64,000 nucleotides of DNA from Protopterus annectens (taxonomy: Eukaryota; Chordata; Ceratodontiformes; Protopteridae): positions 476,627,988 through 476,691,987 of the forward strand of contig NC_056738.1 of assembly GCF_019279795.1 (NCBI RefSeq), given 5' to 3'. The notes under the pieces were generated by a model that was not told the origin of the DNA, did no database searches, and worked only from the letters and a program-made list of their open reading frames with translations. Positions within the stretch are counted from its first letter, which is position 1; the number at the start of each line of letters is the position of its first letter. This document shows, one piece after another, positions 1 through 11,981 of this stretch. The translations under genes were made by a program, and so were the position numbers.

Positions 1-44
<44 letters not shown>
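1..44. repeat. (TG)n microsatellite, cut by window edge
   Basis: An uninterrupted TG dinucleotide tract runs from the first base to about position 44, so the real array continues to the left. The next 65 bases are unremarkable. Confidence 0.97.
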
Positions 45-47
<3 letters not shown>

Positions 48-109
48 ATCGTGGGTCTGTTCGTGCTAACTCGGAGGTAGATTATTACAGTAGTTGTGGT
101 CATAGCTAG

Positions 110-540
110 CCTTAGTCAAACGGTTACCACCTGTCCCACTTTGAGAGGGACAGTCCCTCTTTGGCCAGTTGTGTCCTGACAACAAATATTAAAAAGGGCA
201 AATGTACCGAGATTGTAGGACATAATGATGTCCTATATATTAAGTAATAGTTGCATTAAATAGCTATTTCTGTCTCTCATATATGCAAATTGTACAAGAA
301 ACATAATAAGCAACTAAAGTGCTACAAGAATAAGGTTTTATTTAGGGCAAAAGTAAGTTCTATCCTTTGTACTGACAGTGGGTATGTGTCGGCCTGTAAA
401 CCCTGATGTGTGCCCTGCAAATGTCCCACTATGGCCATTTGAAAAGGTGGCAACCCAAGCCAAAGAGTTTGAGTCACCAACACAACTGCAATGACTGCAA
501 ATATCTGTGACAGAATTACACAAGACAGCTTTCATGTAGC
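110..540 (-). repeat. Dispersed repeat family R, copy 1
   Basis: Read on the minus strand, this block matches four other places in the window (42.6-43.1, 43.1-43.3, 46.7-47.1 and 48.2-48.6 kb). Shared landmarks are a GGGACTGTCCCTC core, a CCACCTTTTCAAATGGCC-like stretch and ACACATACCCACTGTCAGT near 370-390. Units are about 400-450 bases and clearly diverged. No ORF of note is present. The class is unknown; a non-autonomous DNA transposon or LTR fragment would both fit. Confidence 0.55.
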
Positions 541-2190
541 AACAGTTCAGTACATATCGATGTATTTTGGAGGGATTGAAAGATCAACATCACTTGCATG
601 CTATATAGGAACCAATTAACAATGGTTTAATGAATAAGTCTGCAATACCTATAGTATTAGTCTACTAAATGACAGGTCTTCAATTAGGGAAGGGGCCCCC
701 ACACACATATGGAATATGTATAAATACAGTCCCCACAAACCATTATCTGCTATGTACACCCACCTACATCTCCCCCACACCCGAAACAATTGCAATACAG
801 ACTGTAATAATATCACAAACATCCACTCACTCAATGACATCTGCAGAAGTGTTAACATACCTTGTGAGAGTCACACTTGCAATGGTGCCATGTGAAATCG
901 TTGCTGTTGTACAATGGAACAGACACCGATGTTACAGGTTTTGTTTGCAATAGTCTCATATCAGACGGTTGAGATAACAGCTACACTCACATGTAGAACT
1001 ATTTACTCTAGCCATCACACACAATCCACGGGGGACATGAATTCAAAGTATCTGTGTCTCTCCATATAGCTGTTGCAATGCATCACAATAAAATACATCC
1101 AGACCATCTCCCTCGAAGGTAGGGAAAAAGGACAACGCCCAAGTGGAGTATTCAATTATACCCCACTGTTACCGTGTAATTGGCCAATGGAGTAGCTGCA
1201 CAGCTGACGTGCATGTAGTAATTTACTCTGGAACACCAATTGGTGGCAGGATACCACATGTTACAGGTATCCACGTATAAAGCGATGGCTTGCCATACAC
1301 TCAAACCGTATGCTGATACCATTGAATTGTTTAAAGAGGAAAGGAGTAACACAAATATTATCATATACTCGGACCACTAAGAAGGTAAGTAGAACACTCA
1401 GTATGTTAGTGTATGTAGTGCCTGTTCTGTATTAATGAAAGTGTATGCAATGCATACAGTGGGAAAAGGTATTATGTAGTGATGTCTTGTTGAGCATAGT
1501 AACGCTTGTAGAAATTGTGTGTACTGCTATGGGCCACAAGGTAAACACCTCATACACCACAAGGGATGCTACATAAGGGCTTTAAACATAACAATTCCAC
1601 TCCAGCCACTGTCGGCGGTAGGGTTTGTCCAACAAGTACGTGCCATAACAGGGGATAGTTTATGTTGATATACTGTAACAGTAGGCATATGTATGGATGT
1701 ATAACGAGAATAACATGCCTAAGGTGGTCCTGCTGTGCAAATATGCTTTGCATTATGGGATATGGTTTCAAAAATGTGAAAAGTACAGTATTGTAGGTAG
1801 ATATGTCAAATATTTTACATAGCATGACTGTTATATTATGCAAACATAAGGTATGTGTATTGGAATGTACAATACACAATAACAGCATACATATGTCTTG
1901 TAGTCACCAGACAGTGTAACAGTATGATAGCTAATTGAAATGGAAGAGCTACTCAATTATCCATGCACAAAGGACATGTAATAGCTTCATAGGTTCATAG
2001 TTAGGTACTATGCTGTCTGGCCAAGTCCATTTGTAAGCCCTAATACAGTGTTTTCACTGGCGGCACCTCCCTATGTTAGTGTCCTGTGCCTGTGAACAGC
2101 ACAGCCATTTGTTTCCTGCACCTGTGTACAGTACAGCCACTGCAGTGATCCCTGGCGTACATGTCTGTTCCCCATCCGCCCATCGAGGTA
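541..2190. other. Unannotated repeat-like DNA
   Basis: I see no gene or recognisable element here. The stretch is rich in TG/CA and CATG-type words and poor in CpG, as is most of the first 48 kb, which suggests old decayed mobile DNA. Its reading frames are short and have no family signature. Confidence 0.5.
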
Positions 2191-2819
2191 TCTCATGAAG
2201 AGTGCTAGTGAGGGTCCCTGCCTGATGTACATAGGAATCATGTTCCAAAGCATGGTGAATGTCCGTTTCAGGAATGTATCCCTCCAGCACGTGCTACTCA
2301 TTGTTGCACTTGAGTCCATATCCCAGAGCATGTTGCTCTCAGTGGCTTTTGCTTATGTTGCTTATGTGGAGCATATCCATCAATATTGGTGTGGACAAGG
2401 GCCTTGTATGTTCAGCAGAGGTCACCTCTGAGTATGTAGTATGCAAATGACTACAGTTGGGGTTTCAGTAGTTGTGCTGCATACGTCATCCTTTGGAGGT
2501 GAGTAATACTGTTGGTGCATTAATGTTGTGGTATTTAAAGCCATTGCTGTCCCATAAGGTACACCCCAAATGGGGTGTTGTACCCTTGAAAGTGTTTCAT
2601 AAGTCAGGAGTATAGAGGTACAATGGCAGCCTTTGTTCCAGCTACAAACCCATTACAGATTAGGGTGGCCATGTAGAATGATATCCACGCCCCCTTGGCA
2701 ATAAGGTTATCAAAGGAGCGGGTGCTATCTATGTGTGTACTAAGATCCCTTATAATGTTTTATGTATGTAGGGGACTACCACCTATGTGATAGTCACTGG
2801 GTGATTGTTGTAATCCAAA

Positions 2820-3760
2820 GGGGATGCCTATGCACCTTCTGGCATGCTGCTTGAGGCCATGTTACCAACACCAGGTATCCGTCACAGTGGTATCCGTATG
2901 GAAGGTGTGTGTATTAGCTGGTGAATCAATCATAGCCCCTAGTTTGCAGTCGTCTGGAAACCTATTCAGGAAAAGTCTTTCTGTGCTAGACTGTACCTCA
3001 GGAAAGCATATAATGAACATGAGGGTTCCTATGACCGAGGACTGGGGTATGCCAATTATAACTGATGTAGAGTAGGAACTGCGGTATGCTACCCTCACCT
3101 TGTGTGTCCTGTCCGTGAGCCACTTTGCATAACATCTCAAGACGTATGGGTTGCTGTGCAGGTGGATGTGTATATTGACAATACCAGAATGGTGAATGAT
3201 GTTGAAAGCCAATGAGAGGACAAGGTAGGCTGTGTGGACCTCCTTACCATCATCTACTACCTTGGTAACTGTCTCAAAGGACTCCACCAGGTGTAGGAGC
3301 CATGGTGTGGCCCTAACAAATCCAACCTGAGTGGTATCAAAGGTTTGAAGGCCAACAATGTCTCTGTGAATGACTTCCATGATGATGTTCTCCATAGCCT
3401 TGCAGAACAGTCTAGTCAGGAGTATAGGGCAATTGTTCCTCTGGATCATTGTAGCGCCACCTCTGTGGAGTGTGATAACTGTTGCTGTGTGCCATTCAGG
3501 GTCCACAATGCCTGATACAAGGCTATTAGTGAATCTGTTGCCCAAGTGGGTAGCCATGTCGTTCTGAGGTTTGTGTAAATCGCAGCCTGGGATGTTGGAT
3601 GGTCACATGGAGTGTGTGTGCCAGGCTTTAGAGAGAGCAGGTCTGAACTGCATAGTTGTGACCGCAGGGACTCTGCATTGATCCTGTATAGATGTGGGCC
3701 CTTTAGGGTGTGAGAGGGGTGTAAAGTTAGCTGCCAGATTGTTGCCAATATCAGTCGGTT
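2820..3760 (-). pseudogene. CR1 reverse transcriptase fragment (copy A)
   Basis: The longest open piece (3,557-2,862) encodes 231 residues that follow the RT order seen in copy C: a WHTATVITLHRGG block, LFCKAMENIIMEVI, then QVGFVRATPWLL, SFETVTKVVDDG, AKWLTDRTH, GIPQSSVIG and finally NRFPDDCKLGA. The RT active-site box, normally FADD, reads FPDD here; the two aspartates remain but the alanine is lost. Neighbouring frames continue the match on both sides, showing frameshifts. The protein would have copied element RNA into DNA at a nicked target; this copy cannot do so as it stands. Confidence 0.8.
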
Positions 3761-4779
3761 CTGTAATGTTTCTGCCTAACCGTTATATGTCATAGCAGAT
3801 GTGGGTATTGCCATCGAAAGTAATGACATACCTCCATAACGCTTAGTGGTAGTCCTTTGAATGTGTCACAGTAATGTTTACGTAGCTAGCACTGGAGGAT
3901 GTAAGAAGGGATCCCAGAATACTACTGAGGCTGACCAGGGAGCTACCCCACCCATGGGAGTGTACCCTACTTTGCAACTGTCTCCTTTTGTCATGCAGTA
4001 TGTCCATGGCAGTGGACCCCCAGAGTGGTGTCCGTTATGTGGTGGGTACTGTAATGGCTCTGTTTGGGATAGCATGATCCATGCAGTCGTGTAAGTGCTA
4101 ATGAAGTGCAGTTGGGAATGTTTCTGTGTTTGTAACTATATTGTCCATCTACACGGGTGTCATGGCGTTTACTACTTCAGTCATACAAATCGTGAAGTTG
4201 GCTTTGTAGAAATATTGTACTGTGTTTTCCATGAAGGATGTGGTGCCGGGATGTGGATAACAAGGGTGATTAGCATACGTTCGGAAATGACCAACGAGGG
4301 GACAACCCCAGGTGTGTAACACCAGTCACACATGTTGGTAATGTCCAGGTCTAGGATATTGTTGGCCTTGGTGGTGGTGTGTATAGGTTTATCCAGCCAA
4401 ATGGAGTTTATTAATCCATGAAAGTGTTGGCCTAATTTGTCAGTACATGAGTAGGTATCACAGTTAGGTGTGGGGGAGTGTCAGTGTCACATCAGTAGTT
4501 CCTGTTTGAACCCTACTTTCCAGTACACCAAGAAATGAGGGCCGTTAACCATGGGGTATGGTGTGGAATCCGTAGCAAGCTACAATTTGTATAGCAGTTC
4601 TTGCCACAGTTAGTTGCACTTGAATTGCCTCTGATGCATCGTGCTAAGCAACCAGCATGGAGGTGTGTACATCCCTGTGAAATATGGACACACCTCCGCC
4701 GTGTGTGTTCCGGTCCTGGTTACATGACTGAAAGGTGTGGTCTGTGTAATAGCCTGTCAGTGCAGGGGTGCTCTCCAGA

Positions 4780-5580
4780 GTCTAGAAGCAGGTCACAGTC
4801 ACTGCAGAGACATCGAAGTGGTCCATTATAAGGAGTGCCTCAGATGTGTGCGTTTGAGATGAAGATGTCAAGCATTGAGTAACAATACTCTCAGGTTTTG
4901 CTTGCCTGTACCTGTTCTGGTGGTGAATATGTTTCTGAAATGTGTCTAAAACAGGCAGTATAGGAGCAGCAAGAGCCTTAGATATTACCCATAATCCCAG
5001 GGCTGACAGGTGCAGGCCATCTGTGCCAAAGCATTGTGGTTTGTCGACCAAGTCATTCAAAGCAGACAGATACTGGATACCCTTGGAATGACACCAGAAG
5101 CATAGGCAACTGTTGAAGTGAATAATTCTGTTGTTCTACTGTGTCATCAGTCTGGACTAATGCAGAATGCTTCTCAGGGCTTGGGCGATACCTGCCTGGG
5201 CTACAAGATTGGAGAGCTATTGCATGTCCCTGTACATGTAGTCCAGAAAGTTACATCTCAGGGCATTCACACTAATGTGGAGAATGACAGTCATATTGTA
5301 CCTGTTGAGGAGTGACCTGAGTGCATAGGTTATGTTGTGGATCCTGTTATCCGACAGCCAGATGACAGTGACTATCGCCTTGTGTGGCCTGCTGAGTGGG
5401 ACATCAGTGTGACCGCCTACAGAGTCACCTATGACTAGTGTCTTGGGTATGTTATAACACCCTATTGGCTGTAGTTGATGGGCACACATGAGTCTGTGGG
5501 CTATAAGTAATTGGTGTTGTGTTTGGTGATGGGGGCTGCCTCTGTTGCCTACATAGAGTAGTATGGAGGGGCTCCGCAAA
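4780..5580 (-). pseudogene. CR1 ORF1 esterase-domain fragment (copy A)
   Basis: The minus-strand frame 5,579-5,217 contains LVIGDSVGGHTDVP, the nucleophile block of the SGNH/GDSL esterase found in CR1 ORF1 proteins, with the serine of GDS intact. The frame 5,060-4,782 contains GTDGLHLSALG, corresponding to the block that carries the catalytic Asp and His. Between them the reading frame is broken. In CR1 elements ORF1 is the RNA-binding partner of the ORF2 polymerase, and the esterase is its accessory domain. The assignment rests on these two blocks and their match to copy C. Confidence 0.7.
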
Positions 5581-5600
5581 TGTTATACTCTTACTATGTG

Positions 5601-7045
5601 TGGCCTATGGTGGTGAAGATCTACTGAGACTATGTGATGAGTGGGGTGTGCTGCAAATGTTTAACATCCCCACATGATTGTCAGGGTAAGTCTGGGTTGG
5701 AGAGAGCATTACCTCCAGCATGACTACATATGTGCATCTCCCACAGGCTGTAGTGTCATATGTTAGGAGGTGAGCATTTACTGTGTACATGAGACGATTG
5801 CTATATTGCCTCATGTTGCCCACATTCATCATATAGACAGGCAATAACACTGGTAATTGACATTTGGACATGCCTGTCTAGTCAACCATTACTCACAAGA
5901 TATGTGAGGTAAGTGTGTACAACAGCTGTTGTACTGTAAACATGCTGGAAATGTAAGGACAAACAGTGTTTACCTGTAGGAAATGAGTAGGATTGAGTGA
6001 TATAGTAATTAGTAGCTCATGAAGTGTGTACATGTTCTGAACAAGTGCTGAGCATGAATAAGCAATACAGATAGGGTGTTGGATAATATAAACTCACTGC
6101 CCCCCAATAGGTACACAATCACATATCCATGAACACGACAGAGCCCCTGTAACCATAACTATGATGGTACAAGGTACACTCCAGCTGCATGTGACCTGTT
6201 CAAATCTCTGGTTGTATAATACACATATGGCAAAACAGTTTGCTCTACACATACACTGCCATGTAAAACATAGGTTCATGGCAGTCTGTGAAAATATGGA
6301 ATGGATCACACTAACAGTTATCACAACCCACAAAGTGGAGACGCCACACATAATGGGAGGCACAGCACTATTACCCTGCTGAGTATGGTCTGAAAGCCTA
6401 TGAACCTTAATCAATGTACATGTTGTTAGCAGTACAGATGTAGATGACAGCACTGATGAATTCACACTGCATAGCTTATCTGTGACAGGTCAGAGGACAT
6501 CATTACCCATACTGTGTTCCACCTACACTCAGTATACTACATGTACCTTCGTATGTCACAGGAGTGTTCTACCAGTGGCCTGTTCACAGAAGCAACACTA
6601 CAAAAGGTACCTGAGTGACATGTGCATATCACACCAGTGGCAGCTACAGTAAAACAGGGTTAATGTTTTGTACTCCCCCTGTCATTGTAGCCCATACCAC
6701 ACAGACAAAAGGGAGGCATTTGCATATGTAAGAATGTGAATGGCCATGACCTAGGAGCAATAGCTAACTCAGTGTTGTGGACAACATATAGCATGGGTGT
6801 TGTGGGTGAGGTGCGTGACATATGTGCACAATCTGACAGCTGCTTATTGCATTGTCACTGCTATGTTAATAACCCTGTACCCATTAACTACCACCTCGGC
6901 AGTGGTCAACATTATGGACACTGTGTATAAGGGATAGTGCTGTGCAGTTTACCTCCCTGAGCTAGTGACATCACCAGGCCTATTAGGCATTCATAAGAGG
7001 CAACCCAAGTCATGACAGGGTGCCATCCATGAGCATGGAGATCAT
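5601..7045. other. Unannotated repeat-like DNA
   Basis: I see no gene, RNA or complete element here. A 123-codon minus-strand frame (6,465-6,094) has no recognisable domain. Base use is the same TG/CA-rich type as the neighbours. Confidence 0.45.
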
Positions 7046-7142
7046 TGGACAGCCATACTCAGCACTCACATGACCAATATCGGATCACATATCACCTTTA
7101 AGGGGTATTGGCCATGCTTGGATGGGCGACACCAGCCTTCAC
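7046..7142 (+). pseudogene. 5S rRNA-like remnant (pseudogene or 5S-derived SINE head)
   Basis: The sequence follows the order of vertebrate 5S rRNA. It begins ACAGCCATACT (5S: ACGGCCATACC), has a diverged middle, and ends with TTGGCCATGCTTGGATGGG followed by CGAC, resembling the 5S block TAGTACTTGGATGGGAGAC that forms the internal promoter C box. The middle (7,065-7,110) is poorly conserved, so it cannot be a functional 5S gene. 5S-headed SINEs (SINE3) are known from fish and could be the source; no matching SINE body is obvious downstream. Confidence 0.4.
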
Positions 7143-8110
7143 AATCCACATCTCCACTATGCAGCATGCTGCCTACCCTGCATAAAGACATGTGCAACAC
7201 GGTGATATTGGACATGCTACATGTACATATCCTGATCTGAAAGACATACGTCATGGACAGCCACCTTCCTAGTACAAGGGTCACCACATGCTGGACAGAT
7301 CCTTGTACCATACATGTGACATACTCCTGCCATACCATGCAACCCTGTCCAGCAAAGCTGCACATGTCATCTCTGTCATACATGGTGCGATGACCGCATG
7401 GTAGATGTATCAGTGACTGTCTGGATCAGTAATGTGGCACTGATTCACCTGTCGGCGGAAACATGGCTGTCAGATACAGCTAGAAAACCTGACATCCTAT
7501 GCCCCTACATGGCCCAGGGCATACACACTACTACATGATCTTGGCCGCACATGCTATAGTTGATAATCATCTCTGTGAATACCATCCGGCTAGCCATTGT
7601 CCCATGTGTATCACATGTTCAACACAGGCAATACGTGGCAGGATGTCGAACTGTTGTACAGTGCCCTGTAGATGTATATGGCAAAACACATGCATGTAAA
7701 GGTTTCCGTGAACATGTCTGCATTGTCACTGCCCATGTCTGTGAAGGCAGTGTATGTGATGATATGTGACATATACACAGCAGCAAGGTCAACAGCATTA
7801 ATGTGCACACATCCAGGCATGTGCTGATAGGTAAGAACACCAGTACAGACAAACAGACATGCCCACATCAAGACAGCATTCACATGGAGTATGAGCAATG
7901 TAATGAGGTGACACACATATATGGTGATAATATCCAATCCCCATCGGGTGCTACATGTGTGTGAAACAAACATGTCAGTTGTGTGAGTGTCATGACGATT
8001 TGCAAAGACAACTGTTCATAAGTACTAAATGTAATACACATGAATGTGCATCTGTATCTCTGTGCATCTCTGAGATGATGTGTCCTGTCTCCATCATTAT
8101 GTCTTACAGA
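7143..8110. other. Unannotated sequence upstream of the Myb-like gene
   Basis: No coding feature is supported. It could be the 5' part of the Harbinger-type element whose Myb-like exon starts at 8,113; the AG at 8,108-8,109 just before the start codon may be a splice acceptor of a 5' UTR intron. Confidence 0.4.
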
Positions 8111-8112
8111 TA

Positions 8113-9577
8113 ATGCCTCGATCACAACTGCCGGCATATAGCCGCTTGGAGGATGATGCCCTCATACCATTCCTCCATGATAACTATGAGGTACTGTTCA
8201 GCCATGTGCCACAGCATGCCCAGCAGCGTGATGACCTGTGGCAGGAACTTCGTAGGAGGGTTAATGATGTGGGTGGCCATAACAACACCTACCAGCAGGT
8301 GTGCAGGCACTGCGCAGACCTGATCCAACATGCGAAACAGCATGCCAATGCAATCACCAAGGAACAAGGTAGAACAGATGGTGGGTGACCAACCCAGCCC
8401 CCACTCACACCTACCAAGGAGCTACTGGCCAGCCTGGGGACCCCATCAGAACAGCATCCACAAACTCTAGCTGCCATCGTGGAGGTGGGTGTCTCCCAAC
8501 CACATATCCTGGAGTTGCCTGGTAAGTCACTATAGCACATATAAATATTATATCCCATTTAGTCGCATGTGTCACTGTACACTATGTAATGTAACATCAT
8601 ATGCAAGGTATATTTACAAACATGCCGCATACTGTAGTATGCTACCCTGTGTATGCACACATGTGCATACTCCATAGTATATGCTATTGTACTGACGAAT
8701 GTGTTAACATGCAAAGTGTACCCTGTAGCTGTCATACAGTCATGGATAATGATCAAAGTGCTATGTCACCCCTATACAGGTGCCTCTGGTGTGCCACAGA
8801 GACAGCAGTCCATTGCAGGTGAGACAGTTATCAGTATCAGGCATGTGAATGCACAAATTTATTTGCCATGTGGCCAGTTAACACATGTACACATAATGTA
8901 TGGTCCAGTCACGATATACAGGTTGCAGCTTTCATCAATCACACTGGCTACCCATGTGCAATATATAACAACCAAATGAAACAACAACATGAAACCACAG
9001 TAACTGCCATTGCTAGATGTGTGGACAGCTGTCCATACAATGGTGGAGGCATTGTTCAATGTAGGAATATGTACTATACATCAGAACAACACATGTGGGG
9101 TACACAAACAGTACTACACAGTGAGCTGGGATATGGGCAGCCCACATGATTCACCATTGTGGAATGTGCCCCTGCAATGAGTGCAGACATTATGATGTGC
9201 CAGCTGACATGTCCCAGACATGTAGTGGTCCGGCTGCAACATTGTCACACTATCCCATAAAACATACCCCACATACCAAACATACAACTCTTTGTCTGTA
9301 TAACCCTGTGGACACTGGAGTATCTGACATCTATGGGTGTATGTCATATGCGATAGCACAGACCCATTGTGCCAGTAGCAGCAGCAGTGCAGCTGGTGCT
9401 GCGCTGTCTACACCAGGACACAGCAGGCCACATGGACGTGGCCCTGGACGGTCCCAGTGGGGACACGGTTCCAGTGGACATGTGTCATCAGACAGTACCC
9501 ATTCTGTACCTCTGTCTGGTAGTGCCCGTGCAACCCCTGACAGGCAGAGGTCACATGGCCATGGCCGGACACAGTGA
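8113..9577 (+). pseudogene. PIF/Harbinger Myb/SANT-like gene, three-exon, decayed (copy 1)
   Basis: Exon 1 runs 8,113-8,521 and ends at a consensus donor (G|GTAAGT). Its first 90 codons form a Myb/SANT-like trihelix, with RDDLWQELRRRVNDVG in the middle and YQQVCRHCADLIQHAKQH near the end, the pattern of Harbinger Myb-like proteins. These bind the element's ends and carry the transposase into the nucleus. A TGA at 8,386-8,388 interrupts the exon. Exon 2 is a 39-nt micro-exon (8,780-8,818) between AG and GT. The last exon ends at the TGA at 9,575-9,577 and encodes a Ser/Arg/Gly-rich tail (RSQWGHGSSGHVSS) that matches the tail of the minus-strand copy at 23.3 kb. Its acceptor, perhaps AG at 9,359-9,360, is uncertain and the exon seems shortened. 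Confidence 0.65.
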
Positions 9578-9970
9578 GCTGTACACCCTGGTCTGTACAA
9601 TCTGGAGCTGTCAACAATACCCCTGTGTAGGCCGGATACACGGCAGAACTGTGTGCACACATACACGCACACACCAGTAACATCTGTAGGGCACCAACAC
9701 CCACATGCATAATAACCACACATGTCCAAGTAGATCATAGGCCCTAACCCACACACATGATGTCATCCACTGGTGCAGCCTAGGCCCCTGGCAAACATTA
9801 TCACCCTGTGCATATGATGATGCCTGTGCCGCATCCCTGTCATCCACACCATCAGTGCAGGGACATGCTCATATGGTCTGATGCACAGGTGAACAGAATA
9901 GTGAGATAGGTGTATATTACAATTGTTGTGTACTGTTGGCACGCAGCAGACATACCATGTAGTACAGGAT
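9578..9970. other. Unannotated sequence after the Myb-like gene
   Basis: Nothing recognisable lies between the Myb-like stop codon and the 127-bp tandem duplication. Confidence 0.4.
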
Positions 9971-10225
9971 TAGACTGCATTGTTTTATGTTCACAGTATG
10001 TGTCTTGGTAACAACAATCACAGCATGTTGGTAATGATGCCCTGCATCCCTCCTGAAGGTCTAATTGCATGTGCCATTACATAACAGTGTTTGCAGTTAG
10101 AATGCATTGTTTTATGTTCACAGTATGTGTCTTGGTAACAACAGTAACAGCATGTTGGCAATGATGCCCTGCTTCCCTCCTTAAGGTCTAATTGCATGTG
10201 CCATTAAGTACCAGTGTTTCCAGTT
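9971..10225. repeat. Two-copy tandem repeat, 127-bp period
   Basis: The phrase GCATTGTTTTATGTTCACAG starts at 9,977 and again at 10,104. The whole following unit, through TCTAATTGCATGTGCCATTA, is repeated with only a few substitutions. The high identity suggests a fairly recent local duplication. Confidence 0.9.
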
Positions 10226-11967
10226 TCACATTTATAAATGTGGTGTACTCACAGGCATGGATGGCAATACCAGCATGCTATATGTAGCCTTAACCTCACT
10301 GTTAGAAAGGCTGACATTCCATAGATCTCTACACACCTACTGATCCAAGAGCATGTGAGCTGTGTACTAGGCTACAGTGGCTAGAGACAGGACATCAATA
10401 CCAGGTGAATTCACAGGTACAGCTACATGGTGCGGGGGATTTACACAGCGGTCTAGCTGATGTCAAGGGTAGGGGCCAGTTGATAGCATGAGGACTCACT
10501 GTGTAGCAGTAAAACACAGACACACACAGTAACACACCCACACTCATGGGGTCAATGACACTGTAACACACACGTGATAGTCTTGAGGTGAGGACCCCTG
10601 CCTATGTGGTAATCACAATTACAGTACTGTGCACCCACATGACGAAGCACAGAGAATGAACATGTGCAGGTAGTCAGTAATGCATAAGACTGACGGCATC
10701 AACAGGGTAGTCGATTGCATCACCTTGAGGGGTTAGGGTCTCTATCTGTTCTTAATGGTAACATACATCCTCACTCCATGCACCAGACAGCCATACATAC
10801 ATACACATACACACACTGGAGTCCACACATGTCATGCACATACAGATAGCTAACGTATGTGATACAGACACCACCCCTGCCTATGTCTTGCTGTCTACAA
10901 TGCAGTATGTACAGATCTCTACAACAGTGTACAGGGGTGTGTAACAACTGGGATGTATTCCCCACCATATGTGGCATATATGGTCACACAAGCAAACACA
11001 CATGGCAGTACTGTGAAGCAAACACCTGCTATCTTCTGATACGTCTGACAGACATGCAGCAGTATTGCCCGCATTACAATGTGTACCGACACTACCTACG
11101 GCAAGTGTGTTGCTATATGCACATGGGAGGACTTAAGTGTTACAGGTGTCAACTGCTTTACAGTCAGTGACACCCTGACCGCTGTGTAGGTTGTATATCT
11201 TCACCTTCAATTACCGGAAACATAGCTTACTGTTTGCACATGTTATGGTAGGACGGCTTTTGACACACCTGTGAGCTGTCTTCAGCAAACATCCATATGC
11301 AAAGGTGGCCCACCACTTTATGTACACACACATCCATCCATACCTGATGTACATCTTACCATATTGTCAGTATTTCACCATATGCAGGTGTCAATGATGG
11401 GACTGCATTGCAACTGCATGTTGTAGTTGGACACAGATAAACTGCAAACATCAACTACTGCTCATGCATGGTAGCTGAATGCACACCACTACATGTACAC
11501 GTGTATTGGTCCTACATTCCCGTCATGTAGCCGTGTTTGTATGCATTGCAACTGGTGAACATGTGTGACATACATGACACATGGACTGTTCCATGCTATG
11601 AAAGTTGTCATGGGTAACCAGTACAGAAAGAATGTTAACTCAGTCAACATTGCTACTGCATGTACTGTTAGCATTGAACAGCCATGGACCTACCTTCCAT
11701 GTGCATGCATGTAATCACTGTAGCCACATGTCTGCAAGAAGGACAGCATTAGCTATGCTATGTACATATGTGTTGTGTGTGTGTGGGGCATGTACATATC
11801 CACGGCGGTTACATGTATGTTACATCCAAACATGGGTGTGTTGCCTGGTGTACAGCAACAGTTATCTGTTACAGCTGTATAAGACCCATGTGTACAGCCG
11901 ACCTGGTTATGAACAGTGGTATCAGTGCATTGCATAACACATGATGGAACCCTGTCAGTACATGTGT
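10226..11967. other. Unannotated repeat-like DNA
   Basis: No feature is supported. The stretch is TG/CA-rich and CpG-poor with short uninformative frames. It ends at the target duplication of the Penelope-like element. Confidence 0.45.
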
Positions 11968-11981
11968 AGTCTGTACAGTTG
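11968..11981. repeat. Left target-site duplication of the Penelope-like element
   Basis: AGTCTGTACAGTTG here recurs as AGTCTGCACAGTTG at 35,881-35,894, a 13/14 match. The second copy directly abuts the outer edge of the right terminal inverted repeat; the first lies 35 bases outside the left one. Position and orientation fit a target-site duplication made when the element between them inserted. Confidence 0.65.

Larger units (their letters stand above)
2190..5600 (-). mobile_element. CR1-like LINE, decayed copy A
   Basis: On the minus strand the order is ORF1 with an SGNH/GDSL-type esterase (about 5,580-4,780), a damaged and shortened endonuclease region (about 4,400-3,760), reverse transcriptase (about 3,760-2,820) and a 3' region to about 2,200. 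This is the order of CR1-type non-LTR retrotransposons. The endonuclease is mostly missing: only its end, the LDITNM-like block near 4,330, is recognisable. Both termini are approximate, because no clean tail or target duplication was found. It matches copy B (15.9-19.4 kb) and copy C (57-60.7 kb) block by block. Confidence 0.75.
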
